From Macrosoma leucophasiata (lineage: Eukaryota > Arthropoda > Insecta > Lepidoptera > Hedylidae): a stretch of 64,000 nucleotides of DNA. The notes under the pieces were generated by a model that saw nothing but the letters and a program-made list of their open reading frames with translations, was not told the DNA's origin and searched no databases. The first letter of the stretch is position 1, and each line of letters begins with the position of its first letter. The position numbers and the translations under genes are program-made. Below, in pieces: positions 11,691 through 21,890 of this stretch. The DNA lies in the NCBI GenBank assembly GCA_036365455.1, contig JAWQUS010000030.1, positions 8,122,001-8,186,000 on the forward strand, given 5' to 3'.

Positions 11691-11789
11691 CAGCCAGATA
11701 CAAATACTACAGCCAAAGAGATTTTAATACAAGTTCATACATACTATAATGCGAAAAGACTTATTCCCCAACCTATTATTTATATTCGA

Positions 11790-12085
11790 AAATAATTTAT
11801 TACCGCTATTATATAAGACTCAACCCTTAAAATACTAAACACAATAATTCAATATCGGGAATAGGCATATATATAACTACACTTAGTGATCCACCTCAAC
11901 AACACTATTCACAAGCACCCTGGAGGATACATTCAAATGCCACTTAGATAGTGAGACATTGAAATCTAATTCTTAGAAATTTGCGACTCACCAGTAACTT
12001 ATATTGTGCCGTTTACACCATTAGCAAAAAAGTTATGACAAATACCTAGTTAAATCCCCAGATCGGAGGCTAAGTACTATTCGTA
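11790..12085. other. No feature recognised
   Basis: AT-rich sequence between the mariner and an old SINE. Confidence 0.35.
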
Positions 12086-12089
12086 TTCT

Positions 12090-12250
12090 TCCATTTTTTG
12101 AAAGTTTTCCAGTACCACCCTCGGAGTTTGGTAATTTTCTCAGAGATATTCATATGCTCGCCACCCATTACATGTACCCATTAATTAAACAGAACTAGTT
12201 CATCGTGGGTGATTGCAAGCATGTTTGCAATGCACCTCTGCCTCTAGCAG
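12090..12250 (+). mobile_element. tRNA-derived SINE (family S), old body and tail
   Basis: Matches the body of family S in order: 'CCATTTTTTGAAAGTTTTCC', 'CCTCGGAGTTTGGTAAT', 'TCGTGGGTGATTGCAAGC', 'CACCTCTGCCT'. The head is missing and the 3' hairpin is degraded. Confidence 0.65.
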
Positions 12251-12254
12251 GTCC

Positions 12255-13010
12255 GATAAACAATTCTTCAAAAAATTGGATGAATAGCTAAATAAAGACT
12301 GCGATCACTATCGTTGCTCAATTGTAATAAGAAACAGTAGTTGTCTGTTTATATGGGCAATTTTAAAGACCAATTACAATGGTGTTATCTTAGGCTGTTC
12401 ATTTTAAAATCCTTTCATCCGCAGCCTCCGAGCGTTTTAAGTCATAATGCGCTCACAATGAATTACTGTCGGTCGGTAGGTGCCCCAATTAAGGCGAACA
12501 ATGTTGCTTTTCTGCAAAATATCCAATTGTTTCGTGATATCTGATTGCTTAAGGGTTTTATGGTATTGACCTATTTACTATCAATAGCACTACGTCTGAC
12601 ATCATTGCTAAGTAACAGAATGAGCCGGAAGCGTTTCTATTCATTATGATAATGCTTAAGTTGAATTATTTAATCGAAGTTATAATAAATTGAATATGTG
12701 ACAGACCACCGCACTGCCTAATTTATCTGCCGATGAATAATGCTCGTCATGGTTTTGTGTTAGTTATTTGGTTTGTCAATTGCCTTAGTAGTCTAATTGT
12801 AGCAGTTCACTACTACTATCCCGATTCCGGGTAAGATCTCGGATTCTGTTCGTAGTCGGGAAATAATAGATTTTTCAACTATCGGTATTTTTATGTCTAC
12901 ATGAATGTTTTTCAAAAACGTTAAGGGTGTGCTAATAACTTTTTGATTTAGTTAACGGTTTTTGACTTATCAAGCTTTAATGTTGCAATTATTGTCAGAG
13001 TCAAGTGTCC
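12255..13010. other. No feature recognised
   Basis: AT-rich sequence with no recognised repeat or coding region. The ORF at 12341-12544 has no domain. Confidence 0.35.
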
Positions 13011-13014
13011 CTCC

Positions 13015-13310
13015 CCCCTCGTCTACCGACTAAAAGGTTGTTGTTAGACATCGACGATGAGGAGAGGCTGATTGATCTGTGTTGTTAGAAATTCAAACGT
13101 TACGGCAATAGTAGCTATTTATAATGAAATTAAAAGGAAAACTATCACACATAAGATGGCTTTACAAGTTTTCGAGAAATAGTCGACCAAATGTATTTGA
13201 CTCGAAAACTCGAAAAACTCCATAGAAAGTATTTATTTTTTCATTACATTGCTTACTCTGCAACTACGGAAACCTACACTGTGCGTGGCCCGACACGCAC
13301 TTGAACGGTT
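13015..13310 (-). mobile_element. Family E repeat (subterminal 'GGGTTCCGTA' type), partial
   Basis: Its reverse complement aligns with the start of the fuller copy at 55268-55858: CAAGTGCGTGTCGGGCCACG, the 'AGAGTAAGCAATGTAATG' region, 'TTTTCGAG' and 'TTGGTCGACTATT'. Diverged and truncated. Confidence 0.65.
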
Positions 13311-13319
13311 TTTTCATAA

Positions 13320-13755
13320 GCAATTTGTCATTTCGCGGAATAATATCACCAATGTCATATGCAAAGCAAGAAGTGGGGTACTTATGGCGAGCTTTTAAGT
13401 TTTATTCATAACTCAAAAAATTGTGCCATGTTGCTTAGTAGGTTTAACGGACTACCTGGTTAATTGCCTATATCGAAGAATGAAATATAATGATTACCAT
13501 AATACACGCATTTACAATTTATATATATTATCATTTTACGTCCTTGCAGTACACGCAGTCGCGCAATTATAATATTATTATAATATAGGAAATCAATCAT
13601 TGTACATACGAGTATGTGTGAATGTATGTATTTCTTACACATTTTTATTAAGTAAGTGTTCAGTTAAGATCGATGGCTTCTGTACTCTGTCTTGATGATA
13701 TATTTATTACCTCTTAGATTTTTCTTTACGGCTAACCTAGTGTGCGTTATCTCTC
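13320..13755. other. No feature recognised
   Basis: AT-rich sequence; the minus-strand ORF at 13460-13642 has no domain and no neighbours that support it. Confidence 0.35.
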
Positions 13756-13759
13756 GCAA

Positions 13760-13802
13760 AAAATGGTAGTGTTCACCACTATTGTGTTTCGGATAACCCG
13801 AT
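13760..13802 (+). mobile_element. Family A scrap
   Basis: AAAAATGGTAGTGTTCACCA followed by CTATTGTGTTTCGG matches the central block of family A only. Confidence 0.5.
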
Positions 13803-14212
13803 ATTAATGTATGTGTTATGTGTTTTCTACCACAAAAGGCGAAGATAAGATAATGCCTCCGAAGTTTTTTTATGTTTTTTTTGTATGTAGAGGGTTAATC
13901 TCGAGACAGCCTTGTCAACTTCACCGGACAAGTAACAAGCGTGAATGGCTCTTACCAAAAAATATTTAAGCCACTGCCTAAGGCCCTAAAGCCCTCGTGT
14001 GTCCAATCTCGACTTAGGGTGTTGCGGGGATGGGAAACGTAGTCTCATCGTCCGGGTTACTTAGAATGTACTTTGGATTTCTACTTTGAAAACCACTATT
14101 TCTTTTGAATGCAATCTACTCGGTTAAGCGATACGCGCGCGATCGTCTGTGTGATGTGATGGGCGGCTAGTGGCATATTAACAGAGAAAAAAATTACTAT
14201 AACATTTTTGTC
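13803..14212. other. No feature recognised
   Basis: Includes a GC-richer stretch (13965-14060) loosely like the composite repeat near 4180, too diverged to assign. Confidence 0.3.
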
Positions 14213-14432
14213 ATATAGGTGTATGGTAAACAAGCACACATTGATGGCAAATTGAATAAAAAACAACAATTTATACATGAACATAAGAAATAGAGGTTTA
14301 GAATAGAAAAGAGGTTAGTTGTAGAAAAGATGCTTTGCCACTCCAGAGTACTACGCTATTAAAATACGGGGCCGTACATTAATTACAATTTAATCAGTAT
14401 ACGGTAGCACTGAACACTATCATATATCACCA
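14213..14432 (-). mobile_element. Family A repeat, degraded, minus
   Basis: 'GGTAAACAAGCACACATTGA' and 'CGGTAGCACTGAACACTATC' mark the two ends of a degraded copy. The middle has been replaced by unrelated AT-rich sequence. Confidence 0.5.
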
Positions 14433-14466
14433 AGTCGATTGTGTATAAGGCGATCCCTACGTCCTA

Positions 14467-15366
14467 TCTATACTTATATTAAAACTGTAGAAGTGTAAAT
14501 TCTGTACATTAAAAATATTGAAAAAATAAATACCAGGGGATGTTACTAGATCGATACCAAACCCAAATATGTGATTAGAAATTTTTTTGTCCGTCTGTCT
14601 GCCTGCCTGTCTGTCTGTTTGTCTGTTTGTTCGAGCATCACATAAAAACTACTTTATATACTTTAATTTTTGGCGCACAACACTGGGTACTTTTTTTACC
14701 CGAAAAATGTCTGTTTGCCTGTGTGTTTGTGCACGCTAATTTCAGAAACGGCTTATTCGATCTGCGTTTTTCACTTATATATTGTGGTAAGTTTCACTTA
14801 TTATTTAGTGTTTGTTTCATGTGAATCGGTTCAGAAATAATGTTGTAAAGTTATGTCAATTTAAAAAATCGTATCGAATATTTTTAAGCTATTCTGTATC
14901 TTAGTTCTATCTTTTAGGGGGTTTCGTACCTAAAAGGTAAAAACGGACCCTACGGATTACTAATCCACCGCTGTCTGTCTGTCTGTCCGCCCGTCTGTCT
15001 GTCACCAAGCTGTATCTCATAAACAGTGATAGCTAGAAAGCTAACATTCACATATTTTGTATTTCTGTTACCGCTTTATAGACAAAATTAATTACTAAAA
15101 ATAAGAAAATGAAAATGTTAAGGGGTCCAAAGGTACAATTAAGGTAAACGCCTTTTTTTTCGTATATTTTTTGCTGGATAATAAGTACAGCAAGTCGACG
15201 CTTAAAATTTTCACACAATTTTTAGGACTTATTTTGTATATTACCTTCCATAATAAATCTATACGTCTATACTCTATTAGATACAAATAAATAAAATTGT
15301 AGTGTCTGTTTGTAATATAAAAATAACCGCTTACCAAAATACCAAAACAACATTTTTTTCAATTTT

Positions 15367-15401
<35 letters not shown>

Positions 15402-15833
15402 TTGGCGGGGCTAATCTTGGAAACGACTGGACCGATTTTGACGGGACTTTCACTGGCCGATAGCTGATGTGATAAAGAGTAACTTAGGCTACTTTTATCT
15501 CCATACATCCATACATACATACATACCTACATACAAATAAATAGAATTCGAGTGTATCCGACTTTGACGGGACTTCCACGGGTAGGTAGCTGATATAATA
15601 AGGAGTATGTTAGGCTACTTTTATCTCCATACATCCATACATACATACATACCTACATACAAACAAGTAGAATTTGAGTGTCTCCGATTTCGACGGGACT
15701 TTCACTGGCAGATAGCTGATGTAATAAAGAGTGACTTAGGCTACTTTTATAGTAGCTGCGCCCACGACTTCGTCCGGGTAGATACTGAACAATCATATTT
15801 TTCTCACGTGGACGAAGTCGCGGGCACAGCTAG
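14467..15833 (+). mobile_element. Non-autonomous Helitron, long form, copy 1
   Basis: Begins A|TCTATACTTATATTAAAA and ends GGGCACAGCTAG|T, so it sits between A and T as Helitrons do and has the required 5' TC and 3' CTRR. Its 1,367 bp are collinear with 38149-39518. The interior holds several (TCTG)n/(TGTC)n tracts, three repeats of a block with 'CTTAGGCTACTTTTATC' and 'ATACATACATACC', and an 83 bp terminal palindromic module (15751-15833). An internal A|TCTATACG at 15258 is the 5' end of the short Helitron type. No Rep/helicase gene, so it depends on an autonomous partner. Confidence 0.85.
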
Positions 15834-15950
15834 TTATTAATAAATACTTATAAGTATAAACTATTTTTTTTAGTATTTGAAGATGCAAAATAAGAGTGTA
15901 GTTAACATGAATGACTTCGGCAACCTATAAAAATCTAAACAAGAATTAGA

Positions 15951-16079
15951 GATCAAAATGTAAATGCATTTCCAACCCCGAGGCATAAGTTGATTTATCT
16001 CTGTGATAGCAATCACAGGTGAAATTACCATCTAACCGGAACACGATAGTGCTGAACACTAATTTTGGCGGCAGATAGA
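15951..16079 (-). mobile_element. Family A repeat, partial, minus
   Basis: 'GATCAAAATGTAAATGCATT' and 'CCGGAACACGATAGTGCTGA' mark the 3' half to the centre of a family A copy of the subtype with TTTGGCGGCAGATAG. Confidence 0.65.
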
Positions 16080-16156
16080 TTTGGACACACAGGCACCCTG
16101 CCACTACTAAAAATGTGTTACTCTTATTATAGCTAACTCGTTACTTCATCTGTACA

Positions 16157-16561
16157 TCTATACTAATAAATAAAATTGGAATGTCTGCTTGTAATATAAA
16201 AACAACCGTTTTTTACTAAATGCATATGTATATCTGGACAAATGGATATCAGGCGCTCTACACTCTCTGCCTACCCCGTTAGGGACCTGGCGTGCAGATG
16301 TGGCGTGACATGCATATGTATGTATACACGGTACATATACCAAAACAACATTTTTCACAATTTTATCTGTCTGTCTGTCTGTTTGGCGGGGCTAATCTTG
16401 GGAACGGCTGGACCAATTCTGACGGGACTTTCACTGGCAGATAGCTGATGTAATAAGGAGTAACTAAGGTTACTTTTATACTAGCTGCGCCCACGACTTC
16501 GTCCCGGTAGATACTGAACAATTATAAATTATCACGCGGACGTAGTCGCGGGGACAGCTAA
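16157..16561 (+). mobile_element. Non-autonomous Helitron, short form
   Basis: Begins A|TCTATACTAATAAATAAA and ends GGGGACAGCTAA|T, a valid CTRR terminus at an A|T junction. Contains the 'GGCGGGGCTAATCTTGGGAA' block and the 81 bp terminal palindromic module (16481-16561). It is interrupted by a 78 bp LINE insertion at 16232-16309. Confidence 0.85.
16232..16309 (+). mobile_element. 78 bp 5'-truncated copy of the RTE-like LINE
   Basis: Contains the block GGCGCTCTACACTCTCTGCC through GGGACCTGGCGT, identical to the 3' end of the intact LINE (31204-31244). Flanked by a perfect 12 bp target duplication ATGCATATGTAT (16220-16231 and 16310-16321). Inserted in the short Helitron, so it is younger than the Helitron. 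Confidence 0.88.
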
Positions 16562-16564
16562 TAA

Positions 16565-17200
16565 AGAATAAAATTAAATAAAACTAAAGCAGATTTTACA
16601 CCGGACACAGATCACAAAGTGTATAATGTAATGTTAGATATCACTCATTGCTTTATGATCGCGATTATATCTTTATGCTAACCCTATGGGCTTGTCAAAG
16701 ACTCGATATTGGAGTGCCAATCATGACGCTCGATGAATACATTTTATGTAAATTTATCTGTGTTCCAAACATGACATGTACCGGATATACTCTACACATC
16801 TCAAGTTATCAGATATTGTTTATATTAATATTATATTTATGTTTCGTAAGGGTTTTCCAAGTCAAAATATTGGCAATATATCTTTATCGACTTTTATAGG
16901 TTTTATAATTACAGAAATCAAAACTAACTTTCAGTCAGTTTTGAATGTGTTTTAGTAGAATATTCATGATAATATCTAATCAAATGCAATGGGACCAGGA
17001 ATGGGTTATGTTAATAGTAACTTAAAAAAATAAAAAGCGAGGTAGGTACTAAAGTGGCTCCCTTTTTAATTTAATTACTAAATACCGACTTATCTTATTT
17101 TTTGTTTTTCTCATTGTAAATTCACATGTGATTCATGGGATACGAAACCTGTTGATATTGACATTCATCGTGCATATTACACACAGAGAATTTGTAATAA
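16565..17200. other. No feature recognised
   Basis: AT-rich; the plus-strand ORF at 16648-16899 is hydrophobic but has no recognisable family. Confidence 0.35.
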
Positions 17201-17202
17201 TA

Positions 17203-17510
17203 ACGTAACTTCACGCATGTAATCCCCGAAGGGGTAGGCAGAGGTAAATGTATGCATTCACACATACATGCAAACACCCACGATTCGCCGGTAGAACAGG
17301 TGGCGAGCCTGTTGACATCACCGGGCACATCACCAAACTTCGAGGTACTGGGAAATTTCCAGAATATGGAAAAAATCAATAGAACCAGAGATTAAAGACT
17401 TAATAAAGATAAAGGACACCAATATCTCTGATAACTCTCTACCTGGGAATCGAACCCATGACTTCAACGTAGTAGTAGTGGCCTGCTACCACTAGGCTAC
17501 CGAAACAGTT
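17203..17510 (-). mobile_element. tRNA-derived SINE (family S), full length
   Basis: On the minus strand it starts AACTGTTTCGGTAGCCTAGT. A perfect RNA polymerase III box A (TAGCCTAGTGG, 17489-17499) and box B (GGTTCGATTCC, 17446-17456) follow. Then comes an unrelated body ('GAAATTTCCCAGTACCTCGA', 'GAGCCTGTTGACATC' on the plus strand). The tail has the hairpin CCCCTTCGGGGA and ends in a short motif like TTACG. The 308 bp copy is a useful reference for the family. Confidence 0.88.
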
Positions 17511-17514
17511 ATGT

Positions 17515-18195
17515 AATAATACTACACAGTTAATATATTATTAAGTAAATAAATGTGTTATAAGAACCGAATTAGATACTATACATAACTGATGTCTTTA
17601 AGCATATTATTCACAAGACGATTTTGTAATAAAAAAAAGAATCTAAATGCAATGACTGTGGGAATCTTAAGTGATGTGGATATCCAGAATCTTTCACAAG
17701 CTGTCGCAGAATCGAACGTTGGACATCCGGCCCAAAAACATCATTCATATCAATGTTACGCAACATTGCAATGCGTGAATTAATTGGTTTAGTACTTGTA
17801 ATTTCCTTCTGAGCTAAACTTGTTCGGTGAACAATTTAGCAAACGGTACCATTACATTTGCAACCTTAAGACATTTGGAGAAGGTTGGGAATTATTACAT
17901 CAAGTTGTTTTGCCTTCACGCATATTAACCTGAAAGTTGAATTGTTAGTCGCCCACAGATCGTCGCGAGATGTCGCTTTGATGTTATCCCAGTGATATAT
18001 CAAACTTGCACCATAACTTGTTTATCGATAAGATAAGGCTTTTAACATCATATTACATAACCGTATCTCTTAAAATCCTTGTCCGTGATATGATATATCG
18101 ACGTTGTTCTGAATGTAAAGTACGTAAAGTATTGGAATTGAGTGACATGTATTGGGTGTATTGAAAGTTTTTGTTTTAAAATAGATCTTGACGTT
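17515..18195. other. No feature recognised
   Basis: Unique AT-rich sequence. The ORF at 17592-17783 has no domain. Confidence 0.35.
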
Positions 18196-18199
18196 ACTA

Positions 18200-18454
18200 T
18201 CTATTTATATAAAAATCAATTGCTGTTCGTTAGTCTCGCTAAAACTCGACGACGGCTGGACCGATTTGGGTAATTTTGCTTTTGAATGATTTCTGGAAGT
18301 CCAGGAAAGGTTTAAAAGGTAAGAAAATATGAGGAAATTGAAGGAAAACAGTAAAAATCACAATTTTATTTACCCATACAAATAGTCCGTATCTATCAAA
18401 CCTTTGACACATTATTTCATTCTGAGGCAATTCGAAGTTTGCCGGGTCAGCTAG
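18200..18454 (+). mobile_element. Non-autonomous Helitron, second family (K), copy 1
   Basis: Begins A|TCTATTTATATAAAAATC, contains 'GGCTGGACCGATTTGG' and 'GGAAGTCCAGGAAAGGTT', and ends GCCGGGTCAGCTAG|T. 255 bp, with A|T flanks and a CTAG terminus. Collinear with 48942-49170. Confidence 0.82.
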
Positions 18455-18459
18455 TATCT

Positions 18460-19085
18460 AATATTTTAGTGGATAACTAAATTAATTTTTTTCTTACGAA
18501 AACCAAATTAATTAATCTAAAGAATATTTAATAAAAAAAACTATGCCTGTATATTATTTCCTTAACCGCTACAGTCAGGATTTCAGAGTTCAGAATGACC
18601 AAAATGTTTCAATAGATACATAGATATACCAGACATACCTATTCTACATTCGGTAAAAAAGTAATAGTAGATCGTAATCAATGTAAATAATTGATTAAAA
18701 ACGAACACATGATAAAAGTGCGTAAATAAATAAATAGGTATGTATTTGTAAACTATGTTCAAACATTTATAAAATTAATATGCGTGTAAGAAATTATGAA
18801 CTTACCTAAATTTAGAATATATTTTATTAATACTGTATTTCGTTTTGGATTTCAGTAAACTGATGTGGTTTTCGCAAGTTTTTTTTCTCAAATAGGTAAT
18901 TTATAAATACTTTCGAATCAAGTAGCTTGAAAGATCATTACTGATCGAATTTGGCAGATATTATACAATTTATGTATCATAGGCAGGGACAAACATACAT
19001 TCGTTATCAAAACTCAATGCGCACTTACTTTCCTTATCTATCTATCAAACGTATACTATATTTATGAGATTTTAATATTTTACGT
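18460..19085. other. No feature recognised
   Basis: AT-rich, no recognised repeat or coding region. Confidence 0.35.
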
Positions 19086-19086
19086 A

Positions 19087-19510
19087 ACTTGGAAAAAATC
19101 AATAGAACCAGAGATAAAGGACTTAATAAAGATAGGACACCAATATCTCTGATAACCCTCTACCTGGGAATCGAACCCATGACTTCAACGTAGTAGTAGT
19201 GGCCTGCTACTACTAGTAATCCCCGAAGGGGTAGGCAGAGGTAAATGCATGCATTCAAGCATACATGCAAACACCCACGATTCGCTGGTTACGTTTTGGC
19301 CCATGTAACAGGTGGCGAGCCTGTTGACATCTCCGGGCACATTACCAAACTTTGAGGTACTGGGAAATTTCCAGAAAATGGAAAAATCCCAATAGAACCA
19401 GAGATAAAGGCTTTTTTACCATTATCTCTGATAACCCCCTACCCGGGAATCGAACCCAAGACCTCAGCGTAGTAGTAGTGGCCTGCTACCACTAGGCTAC
19501 CGAGGCAGTT
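19087..19510 (-). mobile_element. Two family S SINE copies fused in tandem
   Basis: Bases 19217-19510 are a full family S copy on the minus strand (box A near 19490-19500, box B near 19446-19456, hairpin tail at its left end). Directly abutting it, 19087-19216 is the head half of a second copy with its own box B, cut off at the tRNA-like part. The junction (CTACTACTAG|TAATCCCC) lacks any spacer. Confidence 0.82.
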
Positions 19511-19827
19511 AATATTTTAATCATCGAAATATCTAACTGAAAATGGAAATAAGGACTATTTTAACTTTAAATGTGTTAAACTTACGTTGCATGATCGTAG
19601 CAAAGATCCTGATCAAGTATTACAACAACAATCCGATGTAGCTTCCGTTAAATTGGTACCCAATAAAATGGATAATTCCTAACCCTTAAAGAACCAAGAA
19701 AATACAAAAAACAAATTTGTTTCATTCCGTACTCGCTCAATGTACAGTATGTCAAAAAAAACCTAATACTTCAATGATGAATGATGAGAGATTTAGAGAG
19801 GTATAAAGTTTATTTAAAAAAAACTTT

Positions 19828-21153
19828 AAAAAAACCGACTTCAAACCTATGAGTAGGTAGATACGTAGCCCATATTAAAGTAATTGAGTTTATTTTTCGC
19901 TTTTTAGTGTTTTTGTCTATTCAGTTTTGAGTTTTTTTTAAGCCGTTTTTTTTAGTTTTAAAATAATTTATTTTTTTCTTTTCAGTGGTGTAACTATTAT
20001 TAATATTAAGTACGTATTACAGTAAAAGTAGGTAAGTATTTCAACTACGAAAGTACTATCTATAGTCTTTATCATCAGTTCTAGAGGTGTATAATAGGCT
20101 TTTCTGGAACGGCAACGAACTGCTATTGAACTCTTATAGCAGTTTCGAAAACTGTCTATTCCAGTAGCTGGTTTTTAGGCAGTAAAGCAAAAGGCTAATT
20201 TAAAGTATAGTGATATTATCATCATCACTTTAATCATCATCACCTCCATCATCATCACCTCCATCATCATCACCTACATCATCACCATCATCATTATCAC
20301 CTCCATCATAATAATCTTCATCATCACCTCTATCATTTTCACCTCCATCATCATCACTATCATCACCACGGTCATCATCACCTCTCATCATTACCATCTC
20401 TATCAACATCATCACCTCCACCATCATCACCCCATCATCATCACCTCCATCCTCATCTCTTTTCAAGTGTGCTATGAAATTTGAGTAGTTCCCTCGATTT
20501 CTCCATAATCACATCTTGACATGGTGACAATGGGCCCACCTGTGAGGTATACCCCTTCAAACAAAAAACATGTCCAAATTCCGCGTTTTAAAATAACAAT
20601 ATTTTAAACAAACGAGTAACTTTTATTAGTATTATTACAGTAAAAGTAGGTATTTCAACTGAGAAGATACCATATATAGTCTTCATCTTCAGTCTCACTT
20701 CATCAAATTGTGCCTTCCGAAAGCAAACACACGGAACAATGTTATTATACAAAAAAATATCGAAATCGTTCAAGTGTGCTATGAAATTTGAAGAGTTACC
20801 TCGATTTCTCCAGGATCCCATGATCACATCTTGTCATGGTGACAATGGACAATGGCCCCACCTGAGGTATACGGACACAAGGCATGGAACATTATTATTA
20901 TAAAAAATATCGAAAATCTTTCAAGTGTGCTATGAAATTTGAAGAGTTCCCTAGATTTCTTCAGGATCCCATCATCACATATTGACATGGTTACAATGGG
21001 ACCAACTGGGAGGCACACCCATTCAAACGAAACTTTACTTAACAAAATTATCGAAATCGGTACAGGCGTTTTCGAATTATCGGGGAACATACATAAAAAA
21101 AAAAGATCCGGACGAATTGAGAACCTCTTCCTTTTTTCGAAGTCGGTTAAAAA
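19828..21153. mobile_element. 1.3 kb non-coding element with inverted ends (family H)
   Basis: Left end AAAAAAACCGACTTC and right end GAAGTCGGTTAAAAA are inverse of each other. Inside, a block beginning 'TTCAAGTGTGCTATGAAATT' and containing 'CACATCTTGACATGGTGACA' occurs three times (about 20463, 20768 and 20920). No ORF of its own. A non-autonomous DNA transposon is the likely class, but the target duplication is not clear in the A-rich flanks. Confidence 0.6.
20217..20460. repeat. Imperfect (ATC)n / (CATCACCTC)n microsatellite
   Basis: About 240 bp of ATC-derived repeats with interspersed CACCTCC units. The minus-strand Asp/Gly-rich ORF at 20230-20466 is only its translation, not a gene. 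Confidence 0.9.
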
Positions 21154-21189
21154 GGAAAATTGTTACAGTTTAGATAGTTAAGCAGGGTT

Positions 21190-21297
21190 TGTTGTAGTCG
21201 ACCAACTGAAAAAGAAACGGTTGTTAGAGAAACGCAACCTTCAAGAAACGCAACCTTTCTTTGCGCGTGGCATGACAGGCGCTTGGCAGGTTTGAAG
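21190..21297 (-). mobile_element. Family E fragment, diverged
   Basis: The inverse contains 'GCGCCTGTCATGCCACGCGC' and a GTCGACTACAAC block in the same order as family E. Weak match. Confidence 0.35.
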
Positions 21298-21384
21298 AAA
21301 ACAGAAACCATCGTGTAAAAGAAAAAAGCGCATTAATATTCCCGATTACAATGTAAGTATAATTCTCGAAACTAATGAGTAATA

Positions 21385-21890
21385 TCAGAAAATCCGCCTT
21401 TTGCAAAAGTACCATGCAGATGGACCGAGGAATTCCTTGCTATGACACAGTTGGCACGAATTGTCGGTTTTTTTAAGGTCACCCACTTTGCAGCTAGTGC
21501 TGATTGTACTCTCTTGTAAATCTTTCCTAAATAGCATTCAATTCACTTTGGAAAGTTCCCAGCATTTTGTGTTTGGGCTTTACCGATACTCATTTATAGG
21601 CAATTGTGTTTTCCAGTGGGTAATCATCAGTAAATGCTTTTTTAAATGAAATTGCACCTCGGGGTATTTTTTCTGTCTTAAGGATATGGGTTGAAGAAAT
21701 TGTTGATTATTTTCAAGTGAAGGTGGAAGAATAATATTGCTCAATATAATGCATTTCAACGGTCTCTTTTGTTTTTTCGTATTCCTTAATTCTTTTGATA
21801 ATTTCCTTAGTAATATACCTATAATGTTATAAATGGATGCATTTCGTAAAAAAAAATTGTCTGCAGGAAATTGTTGTACTGATAAGACCA
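21385..21890 (-). pseudogene. Unrecognised decayed coding relic
   Basis: On the minus strand a frame of normal composition runs from family A at 21890 to a stop at 21580. It then continues in the same frame past this stop and one more (near 21540), closing at 21385. It contains KKQKRPLKCIILSN and, after the stops, a CQLC motif. I do not recognise the family. It could be a broken transposon protein or a processed host pseudogene. The first ~14 residues of the apparent ORF come from the adjoining family A copy. Confidence 0.3.

Larger units (their letters stand above)
9574..11776 (-). mobile_element. mariner-family DNA transposon, interrupted by a LINE
   Basis: The left end TTAGGTTGGGGAAAAAGTTT and the inverse right end (rightmost bases ATTCCCCAACCTAT) are terminal inverted repeats of about 30 bp. 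They are flanked by TA at 9572-9573 and 11777-11778, the Tc1/mariner target duplication. Without the nested LINE and its 7 bp duplication the element is about 1.28 kb, the usual mariner size. It encodes a decayed transposase on the minus strand. Confidence 0.92.

Noticed and set aside
14580..15410. Independent (TCTG)n microsatellites
   Set aside because: They recur at the same positions in the second Helitron copy, so they are parts of the element.
17440..17510. tRNA gene
   Set aside because: Boxes A and B are good but the sequence does not fold into a complete cloverleaf and is followed by the SINE body; the same head occurs in many copies.
20230..20466. Acidic Asp/Gly-rich minus-strand ORF
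   Set aside because: It is the translation of the ATC microsatellite.
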